The notes below the pieces were generated by a model. The model did no database searches and was not told where the DNA came from. It saw only the letters and a program-made list of their open reading frames with translations. Positions 16,640-25,432 of a stretch of DNA of 64,000 nucleotides are shown here, one piece after another. Source of the stretch: Isosphaeraceae bacterium (GTDB lineage: Bacteria; Planctomycetota; Planctomycetia; Isosphaerales; Isosphaeraceae); NCBI GenBank assembly GCA_031291845.1, contig JARLIH010000390.1:1-64000 (forward strand), written 5' to 3'. Every line of letters begins with the position of its first letter. The first letter of the stretch is position 1. Made by a program: the position numbers and the translations under genes.

Positions 16640-17107
16640 CTAAAAGCTGCCTGTGCGTCTTATTATGCGATTCGAGCCGCTTCGCTCTCCGCCCGACCCC
16701 TGCTCACCAAAGCGAAGCGCCGCCCTCTCGTTCCCCGTGAGTTGCTCCTCGAGGACGTTGTCCCTGGCAGTGCGCCCCCCGCGCCGCGCATGCTCGATGG
16801 CGTGGCTTCGAATCAATTCGGTCACCTGGCGCTGGATCTGCCTGTGACGCGCGTAGAAATAAAATGACGTAAAAATAAACAGTAGTATAAAAACATAGAG
16901 GATTAGGTCGGTGCCGCGGTGGATGCCGACCCGGAGGGCCGCCGCCTGGACCAGTTCGGGGAAAAGGATGGTAACTGCGGCGGTGATCCAGGTCAGGCCG
17001 CGAATGAGCCCCATCGTCGAGACTCTCCGCCTGCGCACCGCACGGGCCGCCTCGGAGAGAAGCGCGGCGAGCAGAGTCGCCACGGCGATATACTGGAAAA
17101 GTTTCAT
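16640..17107 (-). CDS. DUF2304 membrane protein
   Basis: A 155-residue protein. The pattern YIAVATLLAALL, RRRRVSTMGLIRGLTW, then LFPELVQAAALRVGIHRGTDLILY and a third helix matches DUF2304, a small membrane protein family regularly coupled to a GT2 polyprenyl-phosphate glycosyltransferase. It starts in the stop of the GT2 gene (ATGA, 4-base overlap), supporting that pairing. The tail after residue 110 is Arg/Gly-rich and longer than in typical members. It may assist flipping or handling of the lipid-linked sugar. Confidence 0.85.
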   Translation of the reverse strand: MKLFQYIAVATLLAALLSEAARAVRRRRVSTMGLIRGLTWITAAVTILFPELVQAAALRVGIHRGTDLILYVFILLFIFTSFYFYARHRQIQRQVTELIRSHAIEHARRGGRTARDNVLEEQLTGNERAALRFGEQGSGGERSGSNRIIRRTGSF

Positions 17108-17811
17108 CGGATTATCCTTGTCATGATAAGTTGCCCGAAGATCCGCACGCTGTTCCAGGAATCTTGTCCTTTGCGGAGCGACTCCGCCGTGTACCGAATC
17201 GTCACCGGAACTTCGCGGAACCGCAGGCCCAAGCGAGAGATCGCGTCGAGGATCTCCGAGGCGTGGGCCATGCCGTTCTCCGTAATTCGGATCCGCGTTG
17301 CAGCCTGCCGGCTGAACGCCCGCAACCCGTTATGGGTGTCCGTTACCTTAATCCGCGAGAGCTGACGCGTTACGACGATCCCGAGCTTCAGCACCGCCCA
17401 CCGCGTCCAGGGGATGCCGACCGCGCGACCGAGGAAGCGTGATCCCAGGCATACGTCGGCACCCTCGTCCTGGATCGGCCGCACGAGCGCGTCGATGTCA
17501 TCCACGCTATGTTGGCCGTCTGCATCGAACGTGACGATGACGGACGCCCCCTTGTGCAGGGCGAAGTCGACGCCGGTCTGGAGGGCGGCGCCCTGCCCGC
17601 AGTTGACGATATGGTGAAGGCACCAAACGTCATGGCGCAGCGCCAGATCCGACGTCGTATCCGTGGACCCATCGTCAACAACGACGACGTTCGGATAGCG
17701 GCTGCTTAATAGGGCAAGGGTCGTCGGGAGGTTCTCGGCCTCGTTGAACGCCGGAACGACGACCCAGGTCGCGCCTCCGTTTTCTGCAGGTGGATCTGCA
17801 ATCCCGGTCAT
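17104..17811 (-). CDS. GT2 glycosyltransferase, DPM1/polyprenyl-phosphate type
   Basis: A 235-residue cytoplasmic-face enzyme. Motifs: VVVPAFNEAENLPTTL, VVVDDGSTDTTSD, GQGAALQTGVDFA, VTFDADGQHSVDDI (the DxD), DTHNGLRAFSR and a membrane-associated C-terminus. It would attach a hexose to polyprenyl phosphate, providing the donor used by GT-C enzymes such as those at 9538 and 25429. The ATG at 17811 has GGAGG at good spacing; upstream in-frame codons read as non-coding. It is followed by DUF2304 with a 4-base overlap. Confidence 0.88.
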   Translation of the reverse strand: MTGIADPPAENGGATWVVVPAFNEAENLPTTLALLSSRYPNVVVVDDGSTDTTSDLALRHDVWCLHHIVNCGQGAALQTGVDFALHKGASVIVTFDADGQHSVDDIDALVRPIQDEGADVCLGSRFLGRAVGIPWTRWAVLKLGIVVTRQLSRIKVTDTHNGLRAFSRQAATRIRITENGMAHASEILDAISRLGLRFREVPVTIRYTAESLRKGQDSWNSVRIFGQLIMTRIIR

Positions 17812-18682
17812 CTGAACCTCCACGGGTTCTGGACCTTCCTGGACCTGTTGCCACGGCCAAGAGAGTCGGCAGTGACACTCCGAATCCGGTCGACGCCGAA
17901 AGGGAGTCCGCGGATTCCCCAGGGGGCCGCCACGCCTACATTCGCAAGGAACGCTGCATTGCCGCATCGACGCCGAAACGAGTGTTCCCGGCCGACTTGA
18001 GCGTATGTCCGTACGTTCGCTGTCGCCGGCGAGCGATCGGCGCCTACTCCACCGAAACACAACCCAATGACCACGTTGACATCAAAGGGCTCGCGGCTTA
18101 CCGCCGCCCCGGATGCCTAAACTTCGACGGTGCCGTTGGCGAACCTAGCTTCTCTGATCGAAAGAGTCCTGATCGCAGACGACAATGAGATATTCTGACA
18201 CTTGGCAACGATGTGTGTTTTGCAGTCCTGCTTAATCTAGATTAGGCAAAAGGGTAACGTCAAGAAAAAAGAGGAAAAACCAAAATGATTTGCTTCAATC
18301 GCCCTAAAGCGAGATGACGTATCGTCATGAGAGGCTTCACGACCATCCGGACGAGCCTCAGCCCATCGATTTTTTCGCCCGCGTGGTGGCGGTCCGGGGT
18401 CCGTTGCTGCGCCGGGATGAGGGGGAAAAGCTCCTGTCGAAGCGCGCATTCGCCGTGCATTCTCCTCCCTGGGTCGTCCGGTCGTGCCTCGGGAGAAATA
18501 CCGATGAACGCGTGCGGATGTTGGCCGGAGTGCGATGCCAATTGGTGCACATCGACGGGTCGGCCCTCACCTTAATGGGGCGGAGCTGCAACGAATCTTC
18601 TAGGAGAGCGGGGCTCGGCAGGCGCGCCGTCCTCCCAAATTCACAAACACGCTACGTGACAACGAGCTCCATTCCGTGTTCC
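17812..18682. other. Intergenic region, no supported gene
   Basis: About 870 bases without a convincing ORF; several overlapping frames are open but biased. The centre (18180-18300) is AT-rich and includes a perfect 12-bp palindrome TAATCTAGATTA at 18233-18244, which could be an operator or part of a short hairpin. Confidence 0.5.
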
Positions 18683-18755
18683 CTTTGTAGGGTGCATGAA
18701 ATGCACCGTTCCCTTTCGTGCCGAGAAGATGGTGCATTTCATGCACCCTACAAAG
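18683..18755. repeat. Perfect 25-bp inverted repeat (REP/MITE-like hairpin)
   Basis: CTTTGTAGGGTGCATGAAATGCACC (18683-18707) is repeated exactly in reverse complement at 18731-18755 with a 23-base spacer. Each arm is itself palindromic (GGTGCAT-GAA-ATGCACC), so single strands can form nested hairpins. It lies 25 bases beyond the 3' end of the glycosyltransferase gene. It resembles REP/bacterial MITE elements; it may also stop transcription. Confidence 0.85.
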
Positions 18756-18779
18756 AAGAACAGATAAAGGGGAACCGCT

Positions 18780-19967
18780 CTAGAGCGAGACGGACTCGCC
18801 GGCATCGATCGATGTCGCGTGAATGGAAGCGCTTGTCGCGTTCAGGATCTCGCTGAGTCTCTGTCGCTCGCACTCGTCGGAGAAGAAGTCCTTGGCGCGC
18901 AGCCAGCCCGCGGTTCCCAACTTGAGTCTCAACGGCAAGTCGCCAGCCAATCTCAGGAGTGCCGTGGCGTGAGCGTTCACGTCGCCGGGTTCGAAGAGCA
19001 AGCCCGTGGCGCCGTCGACGACGGTCTCGACGACCCCTCCATTTCTCCCAGTCACAACCGGAAGGCCGGCCGCCATGGCTTCGATGATGCTGATCCCAAG
19101 GGCCTCTTCCTGCCTGGTGAGGGGCCCTGGCCGGTTGTGGGCGGTGAAGACGTCGGCCTGGGCGCGGAGACGCTCCCCTTGTTCCGCCGTCGTAACGCCC
19201 AGAAGGCGGATGCGCTCGCCGAATCGAGACGCTTCCCGCGCGCGTACGCAGGCGCGACGAAGGGGCCCGTCGCCGGCAATCGTGAGTACGCCGTTCAAAC
19301 CCTTTCGACAGGCCAAGTCGAAGGCTTGAATCGTCTGCTCCGGGCCCTTGAAATCCACGAGGCGACCGAGGTAGAGGATGTCCAGATGATCCGGTGGCGT
19401 GGTCCGGGGCGCGAGGCGTTCCGGAACGGGCACTCCAAGGTACTTCACGACCACCCTTGCCGGCGCAACGCCGGCTGCCTCCAGGCGCCGACGCGTGTGA
19501 TCGGAGTTGGCGATGATCATCGCCCGCTCGGAGAGCGCCCGCACCGCGCGAACATAACCGGAACCGAAACGTCTGAGGTGCGGCCAACGCGGCAATCGAA
19601 GGTCCCAGGTGACGTCATAACCATGGCAGTGGACGAAGAGCGGTACGCGGTTGTGCTCCCAAACGGCCCGGAAGCTCAGGGCGCACGGGAGATAGTGACA
19701 TAAGACCGCAGAGATCTCCCATTCCTCCAGAATGCGCAGAAGCGTCCGTCCGCCCCATCCAGCGATGAGCGGGGCGACGCCGAGCCGAGAGAGCGGCCGG
19801 ACTGGCGCCGGCAGCAACGACAGTGCGGGCGCGCGGCTTCCCCAAGTCGAGGCGGGCGAGGCGTAAGTCGCCACGACCGCCAGCCCGGGACCGAGTGCCC
19901 CGATCATGCGGTGCATCCACAACTCGGACGGCGCCGGCCAGTTCGGCATCAGGACGAGTACCCGCAT
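18780..19967 (-). CDS. GT4-family glycosyltransferase (GT-B fold)
   Basis: A 395-residue protein. The N-terminal domain begins MRVLVLMPNWPAPSE; the C-terminal donor-binding domain contains LDILYLGRLVDFKGPEQTI, GDGPLRRA, IRLLGVTT and the EX7E-type block EEALGISIIEAMAAGLPVV followed by GLLFEPGD. It transfers an activated sugar during cytoplasmic assembly of a surface polysaccharide. GAGGAG precedes the ATG. It lies 9 bases downstream of the methyltransferase gene and is the last gene of a three-gene operon. Confidence 0.88.
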   Translation of the reverse strand: MRVLVLMPNWPAPSELWMHRMIGALGPGLAVVATYASPASTWGSRAPALSLLPAPVRPLSRLGVAPLIAGWGGRTLLRILEEWEISAVLCHYLPCALSFRAVWEHNRVPLFVHCHGYDVTWDLRLPRWPHLRRFGSGYVRAVRALSERAMIIANSDHTRRRLEAAGVAPARVVVKYLGVPVPERLAPRTTPPDHLDILYLGRLVDFKGPEQTIQAFDLACRKGLNGVLTIAGDGPLRRACVRAREASRFGERIRLLGVTTAEQGERLRAQADVFTAHNRPGPLTRQEEALGISIIEAMAAGLPVVTGRNGGVVETVVDGATGLLFEPGDVNAHATALLRLAGDLPLRLKLGTAGWLRAKDFFSDECERQRLSEILNATSASIHATSIDAGESVSL

Positions 19968-19976
19968 GATCGCTCC

Positions 19977-20714
19977 TCACGATGCGCCAGGCTTCACCGC
20001 GACCAACAGGTAACCCAGCGGAAATTTCTCCATCGTCCGCCTAGACAGCGAACGCCACGGCCGCAAGCCCACGACCAGCCGGCTGAACCGGTACCAGGCT
20101 CGACCGGAAACGGTCCAGGCGCTGAGATGCTTGGCCACGATGTCGAGAACCACCTCGAGCGCGCCCCCATAGGGCTCCAACAAGACCACTTCCAGGCCGA
20201 CGTTCTCGCAGAATCCGGCGAGCTTGTACCTCGTGTATCGATGGTAATCGTGCGGCTCCTCGTGGACCCAGTAGAGAAACGGCACGCCGAGGATGACCTT
20301 TCCCGCGGGCTGAAGGACACGATAGATCTCCGACCAGAGCGGAGCCGGGTGCGCAACGTGTTCGAGAACGTCGGTCAACACAACGGTATGGAACTGCTCG
20401 CTGGCCAAAGGGAGGCCTGCGCCGATGTCACACCGAACGTCCGCGTGGCTAATGTCGTGGCAGCTTTCTTCCCAGTCGACGCAGCAGATCGACGAGGCGA
20501 GAGGCTTGTAGACCGAATACAGTGGGGCTTTCCCGCACCCGAGGTCGAGTACGGCCCCGCGACAGTGGGTCTTGAGTGCTTTCTCGTACGCCTGCGCTTG
20601 GAGGTCGGCGGTTAGCCGTGACCCGGCGGAGACTTCCCGTGGGTCGGCCGAAGCCCGCAGACCACGCCGGGTCGTCACGTACTTGGTCGGCCTCCAGTTG
20701 TCCTGGTTTTTCAT
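19977..20714 (-). CDS. SAM-dependent methyltransferase (class I)
   Basis: A 245-residue protein. Motif I is AVLDLGCGKAPLY, the post-I acidic strand ends CCVDWEE, and motif III-like residues occur in HTVVLTDVLEHVAHP and LWSEIYRVLQPAGKVILGVP. It resembles Methyltransf_11/25 enzymes in sugar biosynthesis clusters, so a sugar or capping methylation is likely. The start at 20714 is set by an ATGA overlap with the stop of the upstream GT2 gene. Confidence 0.85.
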   Translation of the reverse strand: MKNQDNWRPTKYVTTRRGLRASADPREVSAGSRLTADLQAQAYEKALKTHCRGAVLDLGCGKAPLYSVYKPLASSICCVDWEESCHDISHADVRCDIGAGLPLASEQFHTVVLTDVLEHVAHPAPLWSEIYRVLQPAGKVILGVPFLYWVHEEPHDYHRYTRYKLAGFCENVGLEVVLLEPYGGALEVVLDIVAKHLSAWTVSGRAWYRFSRLVVGLRPWRSLSRRTMEKFPLGYLLVAVKPGAS

Positions 20715-21715
20715 CGGCAAGATTCCGATCTTGGGGCCATGTCGTGCCAGGTCGGACGGCGTTCCTCTCCTCGGAGTAGACGCCAGGCCCTCCGTCCGCA
20801 ATTTGCCAATCCGCACCCGAAAAACCGACACCACGGCCGAGGGTCGTTCCAGGATTGTTGAAGGAAGCGCCGCCCGTACTTGAGGGCGGTCCGCGGGTGA
20901 CGAGACCCAAGCGCCATCACCGTCCAGGCAAGATACAGCTCAGGTAAGGAGCGCGGATAATAGAACTCTTTGACGGTTACCTGGTCTTCCGTCAATCCCC
21001 GCCGCTTCAGGGCCGCGCGCAGGACGCGCTCCTTTACACGAAGAGCGTTCTGTTGATCGCACTGGGCAGTGACGCTGCCCAGATGGCGGCGCTGCCGAAC
21101 CAGGAGATCGGGTAGGTTCGCGAGGCGGCCGTGCTCCGCAAGCCGGAGGTAAAGGTCCAGATCCTCGCTGAGCGAGAGGCCTTCGTCGTAACCACCAACC
21201 TCGACGACCGCAGCACGGCGGCACATCGCTGCGCTGTGGATGATGGCCGAACCTCGCCCCACGAACAACTCCTGCTCGATCGCGTCATGCCTTAGTGGAA
21301 CGCGGAGCGGCGCGATTGGGTCGCCGTCGGGATCGATCTGCGCCCCCTGCCCTCCAACGACGACGCATTCGGGGTTTCGCCGGAGGTAATCCACCTGAAG
21401 CCGCAGGCGAAGCGGCGAGGCGACATCATCCGAGTCGAGCGTGGCGAGGAACTCTCCGCGGGCGAGGCGGATCGCGCAATTGCGGGCGCCGCTCGGACCT
21501 TGATGCGGCGAATGGAAGACGCGGACTCGCTCATCCTGCAGCGAGCAGTGATCCAAGATCGCATCGGACCCGTCATCCGACCCATCATCCACCGCGACCA
21601 ACTCGAATTCGTGAAACGTCTGGCCCAAGACGCTTCGGATGGCTTCGAGGAGATAGGCTGCGGAATTGTAGACCGGCAGCACGATCGAGACGATCGGGTT
21701 CGCACTGGATCTCAT
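20711..21715 (-). CDS. GT2-family glycosyltransferase
   Basis: A 334-residue GT-A enzyme. Motifs: VSIVLPVYNSAAYLLEAI, LVAVDDGSDDGSD, GPSGARNCAIRLARGEFLATLDSDD (metal-binding DxD), and SLSEDLDLYLRL as the catalytic ED block. It is the first gene of the GT2 / methyltransferase / GT4 operon and overlaps the methyltransferase by 4 bases. Confidence 0.9.
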   Translation of the reverse strand: MRSSANPIVSIVLPVYNSAAYLLEAIRSVLGQTFHEFELVAVDDGSDDGSDAILDHCSLQDERVRVFHSPHQGPSGARNCAIRLARGEFLATLDSDDVASPLRLRLQVDYLRRNPECVVVGGQGAQIDPDGDPIAPLRVPLRHDAIEQELFVGRGSAIIHSAAMCRRAAVVEVGGYDEGLSLSEDLDLYLRLAEHGRLANLPDLLVRQRRHLGSVTAQCDQQNALRVKERVLRAALKRRGLTEDQVTVKEFYYPRSLPELYLAWTVMALGSRHPRTALKYGRRFLQQSWNDPRPWCRFFGCGLANCGRRAWRLLRGEERRPTWHDMAPRSESCR

Positions 21716-22461
21716 CGTCCCGGGGCTCCCGCTGGTGACGCGCGCTTGCTCAGCCGCTTCACTTTCGAATTCTCTTGACTCGGACTGTTGAGCTTGATCA
21801 TGATACCCTCACCACTTCTAGTTGAGAATGGTCGACAGATCGAGTATTGGCGGATTCTCATTGCGGCGGGTCGTTCGGAACACCACGTGAAGCGGTCAAT
21901 GAACCGACTTGATCGAGCACTGTTCCCGACGCTGTTCTTGAGGTTCGGCGGCGCGCATTTCCTTTGGAGGCTCTCCCCAGTGGGGAACGAATTCCTTATG
22001 TCGCGCCTCGGGTTGACGTGGGGCGGCCAGTCGAGCGGCGAAGTGCCGGACGGTGACTCGTAGCGCAGCGATCATCCATGGGTCACGAATCGTTCTGTGG
22101 GCAGAGATCGTGCCCGCTTTTCGGAAACCCGGTCTGCACGACAGTCATGCTGCCATTCTTGCGCTGTAAGGCCTTTTGGGGACATAAAGCCAGGGCCCAT
22201 CATATTTAGTGAGGGGGAGAATGAGGCCGCTCAGGGCGTCTAAGAAAAGGAGAACCGTTGACAGGTTTGGCGGCCGGTTTCTCGATCAGGCAACGGCTTT
22301 CTTAGGCGTGCCTGCTTTATGAAGTCTCAGGCCGCCGCGTCTGAGGTATGAGTGGTCTGCTTGCGAAAACCTGAGCGTTGTGTTTCCTGTCGCCGAGGTT
22401 TGGGTTGCTGAACATGTTGACGGTGTTGCCACCGTTCGGCGGTTCGCGTGGAGCAAGCCAA
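21716..22461. other. Intergenic region between divergent operons
   Basis: About 750 bases between the minus-strand glycan operon and the plus-strand DUF1559 genes. No ORF has coding character. A TTGACA at 22258 has no good -10 at the right distance. The region must contain both promoters, but I cannot place them. Confidence 0.5.
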
Positions 22462-23556
22462 ATGAGCAAAAATCAAGGCTCGGAATCGAACCACGCTACG
22501 GGGTTCACCCTGGTCGAACTCCTGGTCGTGATCGCGGTCATCGGGGTGCTGATCGCTCTCATCCTTCCCGCCGTGCAGTCCGCGCGGGAAGCCGCGCGCA
22601 CCAGTCAATGCGCAAACAACCTCAAACAGATCGCGCTAGCGGTCGCCCAATACCACGACGCGGCGCAACGGCTCCCCATGGGTGAGATGCCCGGCTACTT
22701 CTCCCCTCACGTTGCCATCTTGCCTTATCTCGAGCAGGGTTCGCTCTATAACGCGATCAATTTCATCGTCTTGAACGCCGTTGGCTACGGGGCCGGCGGC
22801 CGCGAGCCGACTTGGGTCGACGCCATCTCCGAGACGGTGTGTGGAACGCGGCTCGACATCTACGTGTGCCCATCCGAAGAATACAGTGATAGCGCCGAAC
22901 CGGCCTGGACCGGCGAGCACAAGACATATTGGGCATCGAATTACGCCTGGAATTCAGGGACATGGTGGCCGAGAGCGCAGTCGTGGGACGGCCTGTTCGG
23001 GCGGTCGGCCTGGATCAACGCCAAGAACCCGGCGCCGCCGGACCCGCCGCTGGGTTCGCTCAACCTGGCTTCATGCATCGATGGGACCAGCCAAACCTTG
23101 CTGATCGCCGAGGTCGCCAACGGGCCGATCGACCCGTCGGCCCCGCGCACTCGGGTCTCCGACTGTTACCAGGTTGGGGCCATCCAACCCGGTAATTCGG
23201 TCGACCAGGCACTGGCCGCCTGCGCGGCCGTCAACTGGCAGCAGGATCCCTTCCCCTGGCAAAGCGCCTGGCGCTACAAGGGCTACCCATGGGTGGAGGG
23301 GACCCTTTGGCGGAACTGGTTCAATGCGCTCCAGACGCCGAACCAGACCTGCTGCACGAACGGTTCGTACGGGTCTAACGGCGACAGCGACTGGTGGTTC
23401 ATGCTGAAACCAGCCTCGTCGTACCATCCGGCGGTGGCCAACGCGGCGCTGGCGGACGGCAGCGTCCGGGCGTTCAAGGAAACGATCAGTCGTGTCGTAT
23501 GGATGGCCGTGAGCACACGAGCCGGCGGCGAGGTCGTTTCGAGCGAGTCCTACTGA
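22462..23556 (+). CDS. DUF1559 pseudopilin-like protein
   Basis: A 364-residue protein with the type IV pilin-like N-terminus [20 protein letters not shown], followed by [20 protein letters not shown], the hallmark of the planctomycete DUF1559 family (prepilin cleavage site plus SBP_bac_10-like C-terminal domain). It ends with the family's H-x-G/A-like block [17 protein letters not shown]. Expected to be processed by a prepilin peptidase and held in the inner membrane. The ATG at 22462 puts the pilin motif at residues 14-33, the normal distance. Confidence 0.93.
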   Translation: MSKNQGSESNHATGFTLVELLVVIAVIGVLIALILPAVQSAREAARTSQCANNLKQIALAVAQYHDAAQRLPMGEMPGYFSPHVAILPYLEQGSLYNAINFIVLNAVGYGAGGREPTWVDAISETVCGTRLDIYVCPSEEYSDSAEPAWTGEHKTYWASNYAWNSGTWWPRAQSWDGLFGRSAWINAKNPAPPDPPLGSLNLASCIDGTSQTLLIAEVANGPIDPSAPRTRVSDCYQVGAIQPGNSVDQALAACAAVNWQQDPFPWQSAWRYKGYPWVEGTLWRNWFNALQTPNQTCCTNGSYGSNGDSDWWFMLKPASSYHPAVANAALADGSVRAFKETISRVVWMAVSTRAGGEVVSSESY

Positions 23557-23692
23557 AGCGGCTCGCCGCAACGTCGCGCACCACAACGGGCCCGTCAATA
23601 TACGTCCACTGGACCAGCTTGGCCATTCAGGACATTGCGAAGCGAAAAAGTCCTACTGGCCGGGTGTTTCGCCGTGAACAAGGTTGTCGACG

Positions 23693-24547
23693 ATGAAGCA
23701 TCAGAAGCGCCACTCGCAACGGTCTGGTTTCACGCTGATCGAGCTCTTGGTCGTCATCGCCATCATCGGCGTGCTCGTAAGCCTGACTTTACCCGCCGTC
23801 CAGGCCTCCCGTGAGGCTTCCCGCCGTGCCCAGTGCCTCAACAACCTGAAGCAACAAGGGCTTGCGCTGCACAGCTACCTCACCGCCTCGGACGCCTTCC
23901 CGATCGGTTACGTTGTCTGGGCCAATTCACCCAGCGGCGTAGCGCCCGGATGGGCGTGGGCGACCGCGATCCTGCCGCAGATCGAAGAGGCCACGATCTA
24001 CAGCAGCTTTAACATCAATATCGCGCTCGATCTCGCGGGCAACGCAACTTCACGAACGGCGCTGCTGTCGGTCCACGTGTGTCCTAGTGACCGAAATACG
24101 GGCGCGTTCGTAACGACTTCAGCGCTAGCCGGCGGACCGGTCGAGGCGAGAACGACCAGCTATGCGGCCAACCAGGGGGTCATGGGCTCGGTGCCCGGCA
24201 ACGGGCTTTTTCTGCCAAATAAGTCAATTCGCCCCAAAGACGTCAAGGATGGTCTGAGCAGTACCTTCGCCTGCGGGGAAAGGGGGAGCTTCGTGGTTCA
24301 GAACGCGTGGGCGGGCGCGCTGAGTAACGGCCGGGGCGGCGAGCAGGTCCTGGCGCAGGTCATTACGCCGGTGACGTTTGCCGGCACTCCGCCGGCCACG
24401 ACCTTTTCCAGTCCCCACACGGCGCTGATCCATTTCTTGATGGGCGACGGATCGGCGCGCCCGATCAAGACCAGCATCAATCCTGGCGTTTACAGCGCTT
24501 TGGCCACGCGCAACGGCCGGGAGACGATTGACGCCGGTGCCTACTGA
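23693..24547 (+). CDS. DUF1559 pseudopilin-like protein
   Basis: A 284-residue second DUF1559 member. RSGFTLIELLVVIAIIGVLVSLTLPAVQAS is interrupted only at the usual prepilin site; RRAQCLNNLKQQGLALHSY follows, and the C-terminus is IHFLMGDGSARPIKTSINP. It is shorter than its upstream neighbour and diverged from it, so this is an old pair rather than a recent duplication. It precedes the GT2/GT-C genes by 48 bases and may be co-transcribed with them. Confidence 0.92.
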   Translation: MKHQKRHSQRSGFTLIELLVVIAIIGVLVSLTLPAVQASREASRRAQCLNNLKQQGLALHSYLTASDAFPIGYVVWANSPSGVAPGWAWATAILPQIEEATIYSSFNINIALDLAGNATSRTALLSVHVCPSDRNTGAFVTTSALAGGPVEARTTSYAANQGVMGSVPGNGLFLPNKSIRPKDVKDGLSSTFACGERGSFVVQNAWAGALSNGRGGEQVLAQVITPVTFAGTPPATTFSSPHTALIHFLMGDGSARPIKTSINPGVYSALATRNGRETIDAGAY

Positions 24548-24595
24548 GTCGCGGTCACCCAGAAAAGGTGCCAGACCGAGTCGAGGACGTTCAAC

Positions 24596-25432
24596 ATGGA
24601 ACTTTCTCCTCCGACGTTGACCATCATCGTGCCCCTCTACAACGAGGTCGGCACGATCGCCCGCGTGCTCGGGGCGGTCGAGGCCTCCCCCTATTCCAAA
24701 CAGATCCTCGTCGTCGATGATGGCAGTCGGGACGGCTCGTATCTTGAGGTCATCCGCTGGAGGTCGTCCGCCGCGCCGAGCACCGAGGTCGAGATCTTCC
24801 AGCATCCCGAGAACCGGGGAAAGGGTTCGGCCATCCGGACCGCGTTGCCATTTGCCAAAGGGAGGATTGTTGTGGTGCAGGATGCCGACCTCGAATGCGA
24901 CCCAGCGGACTATCCCCAGCTCGTCGAGCCGATTCTCGAGGGCACTGCACGGGTCGTGTTCGGGTCGCGGTACCTGAATGCCGGATCGGGGCGGTTGCCC
25001 TGGACGTCGGGGCGTCTCTTCGTCTGCTTGGCGAACGCCTTGGTGCTGGTCTTGTTCGGCCGCCGGATCACCGACGAGGCCGGCTGCTACAAAGTGATGC
25101 CGACCGAGTTGCTTCGCAGCCTGGACCTGCGCTGTCGACGATTCGAATTCTGTCCGGAGGTCGTTGCCAAGCTTTGTCGTCGGGGAATCGGCATTCACGA
25201 AGTGCCCGTCCGCTACACTCCGCGCGACCTGCGATCCGGGAAGAAGATCGGCCTGCGGGACGCGATCGAGGCGATCGCGGCGCTTCTCCGCTGGCGCGTG
25301 GCTCCGCTTGAGAGGGCCCAAACGCCCAGTGAGCTCACGTACCCGCAATCGGTCGATCTGGCGGAGGCGAGGAGGGTCGATCGGTCGTGGGACGAGTTGG
25401 TTGCCGGCGCGCCTGGAGGAGAGCCGCTGTGA
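24596..25432 (+). CDS. GT2 glycosyltransferase, DPM1-like
   Basis: A 278-residue protein. Motifs: LTIIVPLYNEVGTIARVL, ILVVDDGSRDGSYLEV, NRGKGSAIRTALPFAKGRIVVVQDADLE, VVFGSRYL, DEAGCYKVMP. This is the soluble type of polyprenyl-phosphate mannose/glucose synthase. It overlaps the following GT-C gene by 4 bases (GTGA), indicating that it supplies the lipid-linked donor used by that enzyme. Confidence 0.9.
   Translation: MELSPPTLTIIVPLYNEVGTIARVLGAVEASPYSKQILVVDDGSRDGSYLEVIRWRSSAAPSTEVEIFQHPENRGKGSAIRTALPFAKGRIVVVQDADLECDPADYPQLVEPILEGTARVVFGSRYLNAGSGRLPWTSGRLFVCLANALVLVLFGRRITDEAGCYKVMPTELLRSLDLRCRRFEFCPEVVAKLCRRGIGIHEVPVRYTPRDLRSGKKIGLRDAIEAIAALLRWRVAPLERAQTPSELTYPQSVDLAEARRVDRSWDELVAGAPGGEPL

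Noticed and set aside
18314-18856. ORF across the 18683-18755 inverted repeat
   Set aside because: It runs through a perfect inverted repeat and into the opposite-strand glycosyltransferase; composition not protein-like.
22258-22286. TTGACA as promoter for the DUF1559 gene
   Set aside because: The hexamer 17 bases downstream (CTCGAT) is a poor -10.
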